A stretch of DNA of 64,000 bases from an uncultured Lachnospira sp. (GTDB lineage: Bacteria; Bacillota; Clostridia; Lachnospirales; Lachnospiraceae). The stretch covers positions 1 to 64,000 of the forward strand of contig CAKRLE010000005.1 in NCBI GenBank assembly GCA_934359185.1, written 5' to 3'. The notes beneath the pieces are model-generated. The model was given only the letters and a program-made list of their open reading frames with translations, was not told the DNA's origin and searched no databases. Both the position numbers and the translations under genes were made by a program. Shown piece by piece: positions 46,847 to 56,747 of this stretch (its first letter is position 1; every line of letters begins with the position of its first letter).

Positions 46847-47944
46847 CTAATCCTTTCTTACTGCGACCACATACAGCCGTCCGCTCTCCGAATCATTACT
46901 GCATGTTGACAGTGTAATAAATCTGTCACTGTTCTCAAATTCATGGTCTACTGGGTATATCGACTGGTTTCTCATATCCATGAAGAAACTATCCAATTCA
47001 AATTCATCATTCGTATAATTATAATATCTAAATCCCTCTTCGTCAATATATCTTACGCGTCCCTGGCAGACCGCAATTATCTCATATGTATGATGTTCAT
47101 ACAATGTATCAAACCTTATTTCCTTATGTGCCTTATAAAAACTTTCACTCTTATAATTATTAAGATACCCGAACATCTGACCATTGCTTGAATTATGACC
47201 GTATATAATAATATTGATATCATTATAGTCGTTGCGATAATCCATAAATATACTTCCAAGCCTGCTGTTCTGACCATAAAAATCTCTTGTAAGGTAATAA
47301 TCGTTGTCAGCTCCTTTTAGTACTGGATAATCAAGTCCCGTTCCATCTATGGAAATCCATCCTGCAAGATCTGTATTAATCTCATACATCGACGCAAGCT
47401 CAGAGTTAACCTTATTGCCATCTTCATTATCTAAACCAGAATCATCACTGTCATCCTGCTCCTGCACACTGTCCGGTTCTGTTTCAGACTGCTGTACAAT
47501 ACTGCTTTCCCTGTGCATCTGCTGGAGATTGTTCATCGTATCCTGCTGCTCTGTCTGTTTATTCCTATTATATATGTTAACAGTCAGCATGATAACAGAC
47601 ACTGCAATTAACGCTAATCCGGCAAATGTTAATATAACTCTCCTTATATTAAACCTTTTATCTGCTTTCTGTATTTTCTCAGCCTCTCTTGCGCGATTTA
47701 CCGCAGCTGTCTCCGCAAGATAGTTAAGAAAATTATTTCTGACCTTTGATGTTTTAAAAGCAATCTTGTATTCCCTGACAAGCAGATAAATCCTTGTAAC
47801 CTCTTTTGAGCTCTTCATGTCACAGCTTTCAACAATTGAACGCACTTTTGCAAGGTCATCATCAACAGCCTGCTCCCTCGCCTCACGTTCACTATCATCT
47901 ATATCATTTTCAAAATCATAATCAAGATATTTTTTCCAACTCAT
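46847..47944 (-). CDS. srtB: Class B sortase
   Basis: The 365-residue protein has a cytoplasmic N-terminal region of about 100 residues, longer than in usual sortases, one transmembrane helix (about 102-122), an acidic Gln/Ser-rich linker and a sortase domain with catalytic His250 (IYGHNSSNGQMFG), Cys348 (TLSTCSND) and Arg356. The extra helix-rich stretch before Cys348 is typical of class B. It should cleave the TPKTG signal of the neighbouring surface protein, whose gene starts 15 bp downstream. Confidence 0.88.
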   Translation of the reverse strand: MSWKKYLDYDFENDIDDSEREAREQAVDDDLAKVRSIVESCDMKSSKEVTRIYLLVREYKIAFKTSKVRNNFLNYLAETAAVNRAREAEKIQKADKRFNIRRVILTFAGLALIAVSVIMLTVNIYNRNKQTEQQDTMNNLQQMHRESSIVQQSETEPDSVQEQDDSDDSGLDNEDGNKVNSELASMYEINTDLAGWISIDGTGLDYPVLKGADNDYYLTRDFYGQNSRLGSIFMDYRNDYNDINIIIYGHNSSNGQMFGYLNNYKSESFYKAHKEIRFDTLYEHHTYEIIAVCQGRVRYIDEEGFRYYNYTNDEFELDSFFMDMRNQSIYPVDHEFENSDRFITLSTCSNDSESGRLYVVAVRKD

Positions 47945-48007
47945 ACAATAAACCTGTAATATACAAACTAACGCATAGTATTAATTATTCATAAGCAAAA
48001 TATAGTA

Positions 48008-48116
48008 TACACTATTCTGTCAATATGATGTATAATATTAAAAACGCCATGCAAACTTTGTATGCCTGGTGTTTTACTACAGCCAGATTAAAATAAGTCT
48101 GGTTGTTTTCTATTTT
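48008..48116 (+). promoter_or_regulatory. trkA promoter and leader with terminator-like hairpin
   Basis: A -10 TATAAT (48031-48036) with a weak -35 at TACACT (48008-48013, 17-bp gap) lies in the divergent region. The leader then holds two hairpins: one around 48044-48072, and one pairing 48079-48087 with 48098-48106 (one G-U), followed by TTTTCTATTTT, like an intrinsic terminator placed before the trkA ribosome site. It may attenuate transcription. No known riboswitch consensus was recognised. Confidence 0.4.
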
Positions 48117-48134
48117 GAACTAATGGAGGATGTC

Positions 48135-49517
48135 ATGCATAACAATAATAAATCCCACGGTCTTAATATAATAATTGTGGGTTGTGGCAAAGTTGGTGTC
48201 ACTCTTGTTGAACAACTTTCCAAAGAAGGACACGATATAACCGTTATCGATAAAAAACCTTCTGTCATACAGAATATAACCAATCTTTATGATGTAATGG
48301 GGCTAGTCGGTAATGGTGCCAGCTACAGTATCCAGCAAGATGCTGGAATCCATTCAGCTGACCTGATAATAGCAGTAACCAATTCCGATGAATTAAACCT
48401 TTTGTGCTGTACTGTTGCAAGACGTGTAGGCAAATGTGCTGCTATAGCAAGAGTCCGCACACCTGATTACAGTGATGAGGTCAACTATCTGAAGGAAGAA
48501 CTGGGACTTGCGATGATTATCAATCCCGAACTGGAAGCTGCAAGAGAAGCTGCAAGAATTTTGTATCTTCCTACTGCTCTCGAAGTCAATCCATTTGCAC
48601 ACGGACAGGCCGAACTTGTCAAATTTAAAATTCCACCAGAAAATATAATTGACGGAATTACCATTGCTAAGTTAGGCAGCTCCATAACGAATGATATTCT
48701 TATCTGCGCAGTAGAAAGAGATTCACAGGTATACATTCCTAATGGTGATTTCACGCTGCAGGCAGGAGATGTAATTTCATTCGTATCAGACAGAACAACA
48801 GCCAGAAAATTTCTTAAGCAGATAGGATTCAATACCAAACAGGTTAAAGACACTATGATTATCGGCGGAAGCATATTTGCATATTATCTTGCTAAAGAAC
48901 TTATATCTATGGGAATTACTGTTAAAATTATCGAACAAAATGAAAAAAACTGCCAGCTTTTAAGTTCTCTGCTCCCTAAAGCCATTATTATCAATGGTGA
49001 TGGTACAGATCCTGATATATTAAAGGAAGCCGGTATTGAGTATACACAGAGTTTCGTTCCACTAACCGGAATAGATGAAGAAAATATTCTCCTCACGCTA
49101 CACGCAAAACAGGTTTCAGACGCCAAGGTAATAACTAAGATTAACAAAATTGGATTTAAAGACGTTGTCAACAAACTTGATCTTGGAAGTCTTATATATC
49201 CTAAAAACATTGCATCTGAGGCAATAATAGCTTATGTACGTGCCAGGAACAACTCTAAAGATAACAATATTGAAACTTTGTACCATATGTTTGATTACAG
49301 AGTTGAAGCTATAGAATTTCTAGTTGACGAAACCAATGCCATAACCGATATACCACTCAAAGACCTCCGATTAAAAAAAGATGTCCTGATTTCATTCATC
49401 AACAGAAATGGCAAAATCATTATACCTACTGGTAATGACTGCATCATGTCAGGCGACACTGTCATGATAGTCACAAAACATTCTGGATTCACACAGATAA
49501 CAGATATCGCCCAGTAA
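48135..49517 (+). CDS. trkA: Trk system potassium uptake regulatory protein TrkA
   Basis: The 460-residue cytoplasmic protein contains two tandem RCK units: an N-terminal nucleotide-binding strand NIIIVGCGKVGVTL, and a second one around MIIGGSIFAYYLAKEL. Each is followed by a TrkA_C domain. It binds NAD(H) or ATP and gates TrkH. It lies 28 bp upstream of trkH. The ATG at 48135 has GGAGG 5 nt upstream; the frame is open further upstream but without a site. Confidence 0.9.
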   Translation: MHNNNKSHGLNIIIVGCGKVGVTLVEQLSKEGHDITVIDKKPSVIQNITNLYDVMGLVGNGASYSIQQDAGIHSADLIIAVTNSDELNLLCCTVARRVGKCAAIARVRTPDYSDEVNYLKEELGLAMIINPELEAAREAARILYLPTALEVNPFAHGQAELVKFKIPPENIIDGITIAKLGSSITNDILICAVERDSQVYIPNGDFTLQAGDVISFVSDRTTARKFLKQIGFNTKQVKDTMIIGGSIFAYYLAKELISMGITVKIIEQNEKNCQLLSSLLPKAIIINGDGTDPDILKEAGIEYTQSFVPLTGIDEENILLTLHAKQVSDAKVITKINKIGFKDVVNKLDLGSLIYPKNIASEAIIAYVRARNNSKDNNIETLYHMFDYRVEAIEFLVDETNAITDIPLKDLRLKKDVLISFINRNGKIIIPTGNDCIMSGDTVMIVTKHSGFTQITDIAQ

Positions 49518-49545
49518 ATATAAACATAATATTTAGAGGATTACT

Positions 49546-51000
49546 ATGAATAAAGCAATTATCCGGTATATCTTAGGAACTATATTAAAGACTGAGGGAT
49601 TTCTTATGATTCTTCCATGTATAGTTGCTGTTATATACCATGAAAATGAAGGATTTATATATCTATGTGTAGCCACGGCATGCATTCTTCTAGGTTTTCT
49701 TATTTCATTAAAGAAACCTGCTGAACATGTTATTTATCTTAAAGAGGGCTGCATAGCAACAGCTCTTAGCTGGATAGTGATGGGTATGGCTGGAGCCATT
49801 CCATTTGTAATAACCCATGAAATCCCATCATACACAGATGCATTATTTGAAACTATATCTGGCTTTACCACAACTGGTGCATCTATTCTTAACGATGTCG
49901 AGGCACTTTCACACACATCACTTATGTGGAGAAGCTTTACACACTGGATTGGAGGTATGGGAGTTCTTGTATTTATTATTGCAATAATCCCTATGTCCGG
50001 AGGCTCCAACATCAATCTTATGAGAGCAGAAAGCCCTGGTCCATCTGTAGGCAAACTCGTACCTAAAATAAGATACACGGCAAGACTTCTGTATATTTTT
50101 TATTTCGGACTTACATTTTTACAGTTTATACTTCTTGTTATTGCCAGGATGCCTGTATTTGATGCACTTAACACTGCTTTTGCCACTGCCGGAACAGGTG
50201 GTTTTGGTATTAAAAATGATTCGCTTGCAGGATATTCAGTGACAATACAGTGGATAACAACTATATTCATGATTTTATTTGGAATTAATTTTAATGCATA
50301 TTATTTCCTTTTCTTCAGTAATATTAAAAAAGTATTTGAGATGGAGGAAATACGCTACTACCTTGGAGTAATACTTGCATCCATCGGATTTATATCAGTC
50401 AACATACTTTCAATGTGTTCTAACGTATGGGATGCAGTTACCAAAGCATCATTTCAGGTTGCTTCAATTATATCAACTGCCGGATTCTCAACTACTGACT
50501 TTGACATGTGGCCAACAGCTTCAAAAACGATTCTCGTACTGTTGATGTTTATAGGTGCATGTGCTGGAAGTACCGGTGGCGGTATGAAGGTTTCAAGATT
50601 TATAATTATGTTTAAAACAATAATCAAAGAATTTCATTCATACATTCATCCTCACAGTGTCAGAAAGATAAAGATGGACGGCAAATCTGTAGAGCATGAC
50701 GTTATCCGTTCTGTGAATGTATATTTCTTTACATTTATTGTTGTATTTGTAACATCAGTTTTCATATTATCATTTGAGAATTTTGACCTGACAACCAATT
50801 TTACAGCTGTTGCAAGCTGTATTAATGATGTCGGTCCTGGTCTTTCTATGGTTGGACCAACGCATAATTTCAGTTGTTTTAACACATTGTCCAAATATGT
50901 TCTCATGTTTGACATGCTGGCTGGAAGACTTGAACTGTTTCCTTTATTAATTCTTTTCCATCCACTTGCATGGAAAGATTTTTTCAAAAAATCCAAATAA
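49546..51000 (+). CDS. trkH: Trk/Ktr potassium transporter membrane subunit TrkH
   Basis: The 484-residue polytopic protein has about ten hydrophobic segments and four pore-loop motifs with selectivity-filter glycines: TTTGASIL, TAGTGGFG, STAGFSTTD and INDVGPGLS. The GSTGGGMK loop in the third repeat matches the KtrB/TrkH gating-loop region. It works with TrkA encoded just upstream to import potassium. Confidence 0.92.
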   Translation: MNKAIIRYILGTILKTEGFLMILPCIVAVIYHENEGFIYLCVATACILLGFLISLKKPAEHVIYLKEGCIATALSWIVMGMAGAIPFVITHEIPSYTDALFETISGFTTTGASILNDVEALSHTSLMWRSFTHWIGGMGVLVFIIAIIPMSGGSNINLMRAESPGPSVGKLVPKIRYTARLLYIFYFGLTFLQFILLVIARMPVFDALNTAFATAGTGGFGIKNDSLAGYSVTIQWITTIFMILFGINFNAYYFLFFSNIKKVFEMEEIRYYLGVILASIGFISVNILSMCSNVWDAVTKASFQVASIISTAGFSTTDFDMWPTASKTILVLLMFIGACAGSTGGGMKVSRFIIMFKTIIKEFHSYIHPHSVRKIKMDGKSVEHDVIRSVNVYFFTFIVVFVTSVFILSFENFDLTTNFTAVASCINDVGPGLSMVGPTHNFSCFNTLSKYVLMFDMLAGRLELFPLLILFHPLAWKDFFKKSK

Positions 51001-51022
51001 TCTGACTTGAAAGGAGATCATT

Positions 51023-52588
51023 ATGTTTCAATGCCCTGATTGCGGTGGACAGTTGCGTTTCGACATTTCATCACAACAATTAGCCTGCATGCAATGTGCA
51101 TCTTTATTTGATCCCTACGACATTACTAAAGAAAACGATGCCGAAGAGGAACAATATTATGATGTAACTGTATTCCGATGCCCACAATGTGGTGGAGAAA
51201 TCATAAGCTCAGACAACAGGGCTTCTGATTTCTGCTCATTCTGTGGTGCTTCAACAGTTCTGACAAGCAATTTAAGAAAAGAAAAAAGGCCAAAGTATAT
51301 CATTCCATTTACCAAGACAAAGGATGACTGTAAAAATGCTTATTCTAAATTCATGCGGCACGCATGGTTTGCGCCTAAAGAACTTAAAGATGCCCGTTAT
51401 ATTGATGGTTTCAGAGGCATCTATATGCCATACTGGGCTTATCATATAACAGAAAAAGGACCTGTTTCCCTTGCTGGTTCTCACAGTTACAGACGTGGTG
51501 ACTATGTTTATACAGACCACTACAGTCTCACTGGTACTGTCAATTCATCATACAAGGGCATTTCATATGATGCTTCTTCATCATTTGATGACAATTTAAG
51601 TGCCAGCATAGCACCTTTTGATGTAAAAAATATGAACCGGTTTACGCCTTCATATCTCAGTGGATTCTATGCTGATACTGCCGATGTTGACTCAAAGGAA
51701 TATGAGCTTGAAGCCAAGCATATTGCAGCTTCACAGACATATAATTACATAAAACGTATGCCTCTGCCTTCATCTGCCAGATTCAGCCTGGATGAATCAG
51801 AGAGCAGTGTTGAAAGCAAATTAAATCCACAGTGTGAAAAGGCAGATGGAGCTATGTTCCCCGTATGGTTTTTATCGTACCGCAATAGAGACAGAGTTGC
51901 TTATGCCACAGTCAATGGACAGACTGGCAAGGTTGTTGCAGATATGCCTGTATCCATCGGCAAGTATCTTCTAAGCTCACTGATACTTGCAATTCCTATA
52001 TTTTTGATGCTTAATGTGATATTTACCATGCTTCCAGCAACCTCTCTTGGAATCTGCAGCCTTATTGCATCTTTAATACCATTTTTATTTACTTCGGAAT
52101 TAAAACAGATAATCGTAAAAGACTCTTCAGATTTTGAGACGGTCAGCGACCCTAAAAAACAGTATCCAAAGAAACGTAAGAAAAAAACTTCTGTTGCGGG
52201 CTTTCTGTCAACTGCAATTATAGTTGTTACATACATTGTTATTATACTTGCATTTACAGTCACTTTGTCATCAACATCAATATCCAGTTATATTACATAT
52301 GCTGCTGGAATAGTGGGGTTAATCGGTTTCTTCTGTTCAAGAACGCCATTTAAAACTGTCACTGGCAAAAATGTTCCTGACACCATATACCCAATGATTA
52401 CCATAATCATTTCATGCATTGTACAGTTCATAAAACCAGTATCAGATTTATTTTACTATGCATGTATCATATTGAATCTTGTAGCCGTACTTATCAATCT
52501 TATAGGACTTATAAGATATTACAATGTTCTTGCCACAAGAAAGCTTCCTCAGTTTGACAGCCACAAGGGAGGTGATGACCGTGCTTAA
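51023..52588 (+). CDS. Zinc-ribbon multi-pass membrane protein
   Basis: The 521-residue protein begins with two zinc ribbons of CxxC pairs (CPDCGG at 4-9 and CMQC; CPQCGG and CSFCG). A soluble middle region of about 210 residues (YIIPFTKTKDDCKNAYSKF) follows, then at least five hydrophobic segments toward the C-terminus. This architecture is widespread in Clostridia but without known function. It overlaps the TPM-domain gene by 8 bp, so the two probably act together. AAAGGAG is the ribosome site. Confidence 0.7.
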   Translation: MFQCPDCGGQLRFDISSQQLACMQCASLFDPYDITKENDAEEEQYYDVTVFRCPQCGGEIISSDNRASDFCSFCGASTVLTSNLRKEKRPKYIIPFTKTKDDCKNAYSKFMRHAWFAPKELKDARYIDGFRGIYMPYWAYHITEKGPVSLAGSHSYRRGDYVYTDHYSLTGTVNSSYKGISYDASSSFDDNLSASIAPFDVKNMNRFTPSYLSGFYADTADVDSKEYELEAKHIAASQTYNYIKRMPLPSSARFSLDESESSVESKLNPQCEKADGAMFPVWFLSYRNRDRVAYATVNGQTGKVVADMPVSIGKYLLSSLILAIPIFLMLNVIFTMLPATSLGICSLIASLIPFLFTSELKQIIVKDSSDFETVSDPKKQYPKKRKKKTSVAGFLSTAIIVVTYIVIILAFTVTLSSTSISSYITYAAGIVGLIGFFCSRTPFKTVTGKNVPDTIYPMITIIISCIVQFIKPVSDLFYYACIILNLVAVLINLIGLIRYYNVLATRKLPQFDSHKGGDDRA

Positions 52589-53480
52589 GAATATATTAAA
52601 AACCAACAATATACATATTAAAAAATTTATATTGATGACAGCACTTGTTATCACGATTAGTTCTCTGCCAATTATGACTGATTCTGCTCTTGCTGACAAT
52701 TCCGAAGCATCTGCTGCAGACAAATATGTCACATCTGTCACTGATAGCTCAGATTCTTCAACTAAGTTATCTGGAACTGTGTATGTTAATGAGAAAACAC
52801 AGTATAAAGTTATATTTGAAGACGATGCCAGCCTTCTTAGTGATGATGAAGCAGAACAGCTGATTGAAGTCATGAAGCCAATAACTGCTTATGGAAGTGT
52901 CGCATTCAAATCAATCGACACTAATAAGCATTCGAGTACCAGCTCATATGCTTCAAATTACTATGCATCCAAATTCCAGACTGGCAGTGGTACAATTTTT
53001 CTGATTGATATGGATAACAGGAATCTCTGGATTCACAGCAATGGCAAAGTATATTCTACAATCACAACAAGCTATGCCAACGTAATAACAGATAATGTAT
53101 ACCGATATGCATCTAACAAAGATTATTATACCTGTGCAAGCAAGGTATTTGAGCAGGAGGCATCTCTTCTTGCCGGCAGACGCATAAGCCAGCCAATGAA
53201 GTATATAAGTAATGCTCTTCTTGCACTTGTTGCAGCTATTCTTATCAATTATCTTATTGTAAGAACAGCTTCAAGAAAGCGTAAAGCGAGTCAGAATGAA
53301 CTTGTCAGAGGAATATTTGTCAACAACGCATTTAATAACCCACAGGTTAATTTTGTCCGACAGACCAAGGTATATGATCCACCTTCATCTAGTTCTTCAT
53401 CTGGAGGCAGCAGTTCCTCTGGTGGAGGAGGCGGCGGTGGCGGCTCTTCCAGCGGTGGTGGGGGCGGACATAGCTTCTAG
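52581..53480 (+). CDS. TPM-domain (YgcG-like) exported membrane protein
   Basis: The product of about 299 residues has a signal-like hydrophobic segment (about 17-35), a TPM domain (YKVIFEDDASLLSDDEAEQL onward), one transmembrane helix near residue 220 and a Ser/Gly-rich tail that ends GGGGGHSF, a hallmark of this family. TPM proteins are linked to membrane or photosystem maintenance, with no firm bacterial role. The GTG at 52581 is chosen because GGAGG lies 8 nt upstream; it overlaps the preceding stop by 8 bp. It probably shares an operon with trkA-trkH and the zinc-ribbon gene. Confidence 0.75.
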   Translation: MLKNILKTNNIHIKKFILMTALVITISSLPIMTDSALADNSEASAADKYVTSVTDSSDSSTKLSGTVYVNEKTQYKVIFEDDASLLSDDEAEQLIEVMKPITAYGSVAFKSIDTNKHSSTSSYASNYYASKFQTGSGTIFLIDMDNRNLWIHSNGKVYSTITTSYANVITDNVYRYASNKDYYTCASKVFEQEASLLAGRRISQPMKYISNALLALVAAILINYLIVRTASRKRKASQNELVRGIFVNNAFNNPQVNFVRQTKVYDPPSSSSSSGGSSSSGGGGGGGGSSSGGGGGHSF

Positions 53481-53539
53481 CTCAGCTTTTGACGCAATAT
53501 AGCAAGCTATTTTTGCAACTACCTATGTGTAGATGGATT

Positions 53540-53700
53540 TTCCCAGCCTGTTTTGGATTTTTCAGCCTATTTTTTCTGAAAAAATCCAAAACCCGGCATA
53601 TTTCACTTCGCTAAACCCATATTTTTTCTTTATAACAAAAAAGTTGCGGAAAAATCCAGTTTTTCAAAGGTTTCTGAATTTTCTCGCAACTTTTATTGTT
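53540..53700. terminator. Paired hairpins between convergent TPM and SulP genes
   Basis: The 305-bp gap holds no gene. A first hairpin pairs 53550-53565 with 53576-53592 (one bulged A). A second pairs about 53638-53648 with 53685-53695, extending with mismatches, and ends in TTTT on both strands. The motif TTTGGATTTTT recurs at about 53552, 53580 (inverted) and 53741. Together they can stop transcription from both convergent genes. Confidence 0.55.
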
Positions 53701-53785
53701 ATTAAGCCAAACTTACATCTGGCGATTACTATAATTGATTTGTTTTGGATTTTTTCTGTGTCTCCAGCCTGATTTGCGCCAAATC

Positions 53786-55432
53786 CTACTGTATAGATGC
53801 CGCCCTCTCCAATGCCGCATCAATATTAACGCAGAAATTCTCTTCCCCAACCTCTTCAACAAAACCAGCCTTAGACATCACTGTGTATGGCTGCTCCTGG
53901 ACATGTGATAACAGAAGTGTGATACCACGCTTCTTACATGTAGCATTAATCTTTTTAAGAGTTCTTAACGCTGTTACATCCATAGCTGGCACGCCTCGCA
54001 TACGGATGACAAGTACTTTCACACCTGGCTCAATACTGATTTCAAGGAACTTGTCTGCTGCCGCAAAGAACATTGGTCCTATAATCTCATATACAAGAGT
54101 ATTCTTAGGAACAACCTTGTATCTTAAAGCCATTGGGTCATTATGCTCATCTATATCATTGCCAAGATATTTCCAGCTCTTAACCTCTGTAACATTAGAC
54201 ATTCTCATAAGGAATAACATAGCTGCCATAACAACACCTACCTCGATAGCTGCTACAAGGTCAAATACAACTGTAAGTACAAATGTTGTTACAAGCACTA
54301 ATATATCACTCTTAGGTGATGTCTTGCAGAGTGAAACAAATTCTCTCCATCCACTCATGTTATATGCAACCATAAAAAGAATAGCAGCGATAGCTGGCAT
54401 AGGAATCCATGCCGCATATGGCATAAGCACAACAAGTATCAGAAGAAGTGTTACTGAGTGAACCATTCCTGCTACTGGTGTACGTCCACCACTCTTGATA
54501 TTAGCTGCTGTTCTTGCGATTGCACCAGTCGCTGGAATACCACCAAAAAGAGCTGATGCAAGGTTGCCCGCACCCTGTGCTACAAGCTCCATATTAGGCT
54601 TGTGTCTTGTTCCAACCATACCATCCGCAACAACACATGAAAGAAGTGATTCAATTCCCGCAAGAACTGCAATTGTAAGTGCATCCGGAAATAAATCCTT
54701 TATCATTGTGAGGTTAACTGCTGGAACTGTAAGTGTTGGCACCTTATTAGATATTGTATACAGGTCACCAATCGTCTTAACATCCATTTTAAGTACTTTC
54801 ACCATGATTATCGTTACAATAACAGCAATAAGTGATGGTGGAATCTTTTCTGTGAATTTAGGCATAATTATAAGAATTATAAGTGCCACAACACCAACAA
54901 TAAGTGCCTGATAATTAAATGTCGAAATACTCTCCCCTATGGCACGGACCTTCTCCATAGTCTCAACTGGCGAACTTGAAAATGTAAGTCCCAGGAAATC
55001 CTTAATCTGACCTATAAAGATAGTTACTGCTATACCAAATGTAAATCCTGTTGTTATAGTGTATGGAATAAATCTGATGAGATTACCGAACTTCAAGAAT
55101 CCCATGATAATAAGCAAGATACCAGCCATTATAGTAGCTACTATAAGTCCGTCCATTCCGTTCTTAGCAACTATCCCTGCAACTATTGTTGCAAATGCTG
55201 CCGTTGGGCCGGCAATCTGAACATTGCTTCCGCCTAAAAATGAAATCACAAAACCAGCAACTATGGCTGTGTAGATACCCTGCTCTGGTCCTACTCCTGA
55301 TGCTAAAGCAAGGGCAATTGATAATGGCAGTGCAATGATTGCCACTATAATTCCGGATATAACATCCTTTACGAACTGTTCTTTGGTGTACCCCTTAAGG
55401 CAGTCAAACAACTTTGGTACAAATTCTTTCAT
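53786..55432 (-). CDS. SulP family anion transporter with STAS domain
   Basis: The 548-residue protein has 10 or more hydrophobic helices, the SulP core signature (LPLSIALALASGVGPEQGIYTAIVAGF), a second signature (GGRTPVAGMVHS) and a C-terminal STAS domain from about 430 (VYEIIGPMFFAAADKF). It should carry sulfate, bicarbonate or a dicarboxylate; specificity cannot be set. The start at 55430-55432 has AAGGAG 7 nt upstream; the longer frame would place about 25 non-hydrophobic residues before the family start. Confidence 0.88.
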   Translation of the reverse strand: MKEFVPKLFDCLKGYTKEQFVKDVISGIIVAIIALPLSIALALASGVGPEQGIYTAIVAGFVISFLGGSNVQIAGPTAAFATIVAGIVAKNGMDGLIVATIMAGILLIIMGFLKFGNLIRFIPYTITTGFTFGIAVTIFIGQIKDFLGLTFSSSPVETMEKVRAIGESISTFNYQALIVGVVALIILIIMPKFTEKIPPSLIAVIVTIIMVKVLKMDVKTIGDLYTISNKVPTLTVPAVNLTMIKDLFPDALTIAVLAGIESLLSCVVADGMVGTRHKPNMELVAQGAGNLASALFGGIPATGAIARTAANIKSGGRTPVAGMVHSVTLLLILVVLMPYAAWIPMPAIAAILFMVAYNMSGWREFVSLCKTSPKSDILVLVTTFVLTVVFDLVAAIEVGVVMAAMLFLMRMSNVTEVKSWKYLGNDIDEHNDPMALRYKVVPKNTLVYEIIGPMFFAAADKFLEISIEPGVKVLVIRMRGVPAMDVTALRTLKKINATCKKRGITLLLSHVQEQPYTVMSKAGFVEEVGEENFCVNIDAALERAASIQ

Positions 55433-55463
55433 CCTTATTCTCCTTGTTTGTAAACATTGATAA

Positions 55464-55495
55464 TGGATACACCCTGCAAATGCAGAATGTATCCA
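55464..55495 (-). terminator. Hairpin between the trigger-factor-like gene and sulP
   Basis: An 8-bp perfect stem (55464-55471 with 55488-55495) contains a second 5-bp stem (CTGCA/TGCAG). It lies in the 121-bp gap, downstream of the lipoprotein gene and upstream of sulP on the minus strand. No strong T run follows, so it may be a weak terminator or a leader hairpin. Confidence 0.4.
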
Positions 55496-55553
55496 CTTCA
55501 ATTTCAATATAACTCCAATATTATATTACTAAAAAACAAGGACTGCAATATAT

Positions 55554-56747
55554 TTATTCTGTGACTTCTACACAGTTATCATTGATAAAATTCTGTACTT
55601 TCTCTGAAAGAACTTCAAAGCCAACTTCTGCATTCATCTCTTTAGTGTAGTTGTCAAGAATCTCCTGATAGCTGTCATAGCCATACTGTTCTGCCCACTC
55701 TGCACCAAGAGCATTAATCTCATCTGCTGATACAGTAAGATTATTCTCAACCGCTATCATTGTAATTACCATCTTTTCCTCAAGATACTGATGAACCTGC
55801 TCCTTTGCATACTCTGTAAATTCATCATCTGACGAACAATTATAAGCATATTTGAGATAATCATCATAACTGTTAATTCCACTTGATGTATAATATGCTG
55901 AATAAGTGTCATAGCTTGTCTTGATATTATTCTTGTATACAGTTACAAGACTTGAAACCTCTGCCTCTGGATATCCACTGATAGTAGAATTAGCAATTAT
56001 CTTCTCAAGTGCAGATGAGAATTTTTCAGCTGAATATGAACTTTTTTTGTAATTTTCAAGATATTCCCTTGTATTATTTCTTAACTCTTCTACATTAGAT
56101 GCATTAAGTCCGATATCATCTTTCTTAGATGCAACCCAATCATCTGTAAGTTCCGGTAAAACTGTGTTAGTCTTAGCTGTCACTGTCACTGTAAATATTA
56201 CATCCTGTCCTGCAAGATCTGTAGAACTATAATTATCAGGGAACTTACATGGAATATCATACTGCTGTCCGATTGTAAGACCTGCAAGTCCCTTATCGAG
56301 GTCATCTATAAAGCCACCAGAACCAATTGTGTATGAAACATCTGTAGCCGTTCCACCTGAAAATGCTACTCCATCCTTCTTGCCTGAATAATCAAGAATA
56401 ACTGTATCCCCGTTAGCTGTAATTCCTTCTGTAATCTGCTCTGTTGTCGAGAACTGATTCAATATTGTGTTAATGTTATTTTCAACATCTTCATCTGATA
56501 CTGCAACAGATGAGTTGTCAACCTTTACCTCTATACCCTTATAATTGCCAAGAGTTACATACTGCTTGTAAACTTCTGCATTCTTCTGTGCAGATGCATA
56601 ATAATCAGCAGCTTCAACTTCCTTATTAGAAGTATCACTAGAATCTGATGTTGTACTATTAGTGCTGTTATTATTGTTACTTCCACAGCCTGCAAGTGTT
56701 GCTACCATAGTAACCGCCATAAGCAGACTTAATAATTTCTTTTTCAT
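55554..56747 (-). CDS. Trigger-factor-like FKBP-type peptidyl-prolyl isomerase lipoprotein
   Basis: The 397-residue protein has a lipoprotein signal (lipobox LAGC, Cys21), an Asn/Ser/Thr-rich spacer, an FKBP-type domain like that of trigger factor (GDTVILDYSGKKDGVAF then GLAGLTIGQQYDIPCKFP) and a helical C-terminal region like the chaperone arms of trigger factor. Normal trigger factor is cytosolic; here the lipid anchor and lack of ribosome-binding domain place it outside the membrane, probably as a foldase for exported proteins. AAAGGGA is upstream. Confidence 0.85.
   Translation of the reverse strand: MKKKLLSLLMAVTMVATLAGCGSNNNNSTNSTTSDSSDTSNKEVEAADYYASAQKNAEVYKQYVTLGNYKGIEVKVDNSSVAVSDEDVENNINTILNQFSTTEQITEGITANGDTVILDYSGKKDGVAFSGGTATDVSYTIGSGGFIDDLDKGLAGLTIGQQYDIPCKFPDNYSSTDLAGQDVIFTVTVTAKTNTVLPELTDDWVASKKDDIGLNASNVEELRNNTREYLENYKKSSYSAEKFSSALEKIIANSTISGYPEAEVSSLVTVYKNNIKTSYDTYSAYYTSSGINSYDDYLKYAYNCSSDDEFTEYAKEQVHQYLEEKMVITMIAVENNLTVSADEINALGAEWAEQYGYDSYQEILDNYTKEMNAEVGFEVLSEKVQNFINDNCVEVTE

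Noticed and set aside
48037..48134. A ydaO-type c-di-AMP riboswitch before trkA
   Set aside because: The leader is too short and lacks the conserved paired blocks of that class.
53533..53772. A 79-codon plus-strand frame between the convergent TPM and SulP genes
   Set aside because: It is Phe/Ile-rich translation of poly-T hairpins, with no ribosome site.
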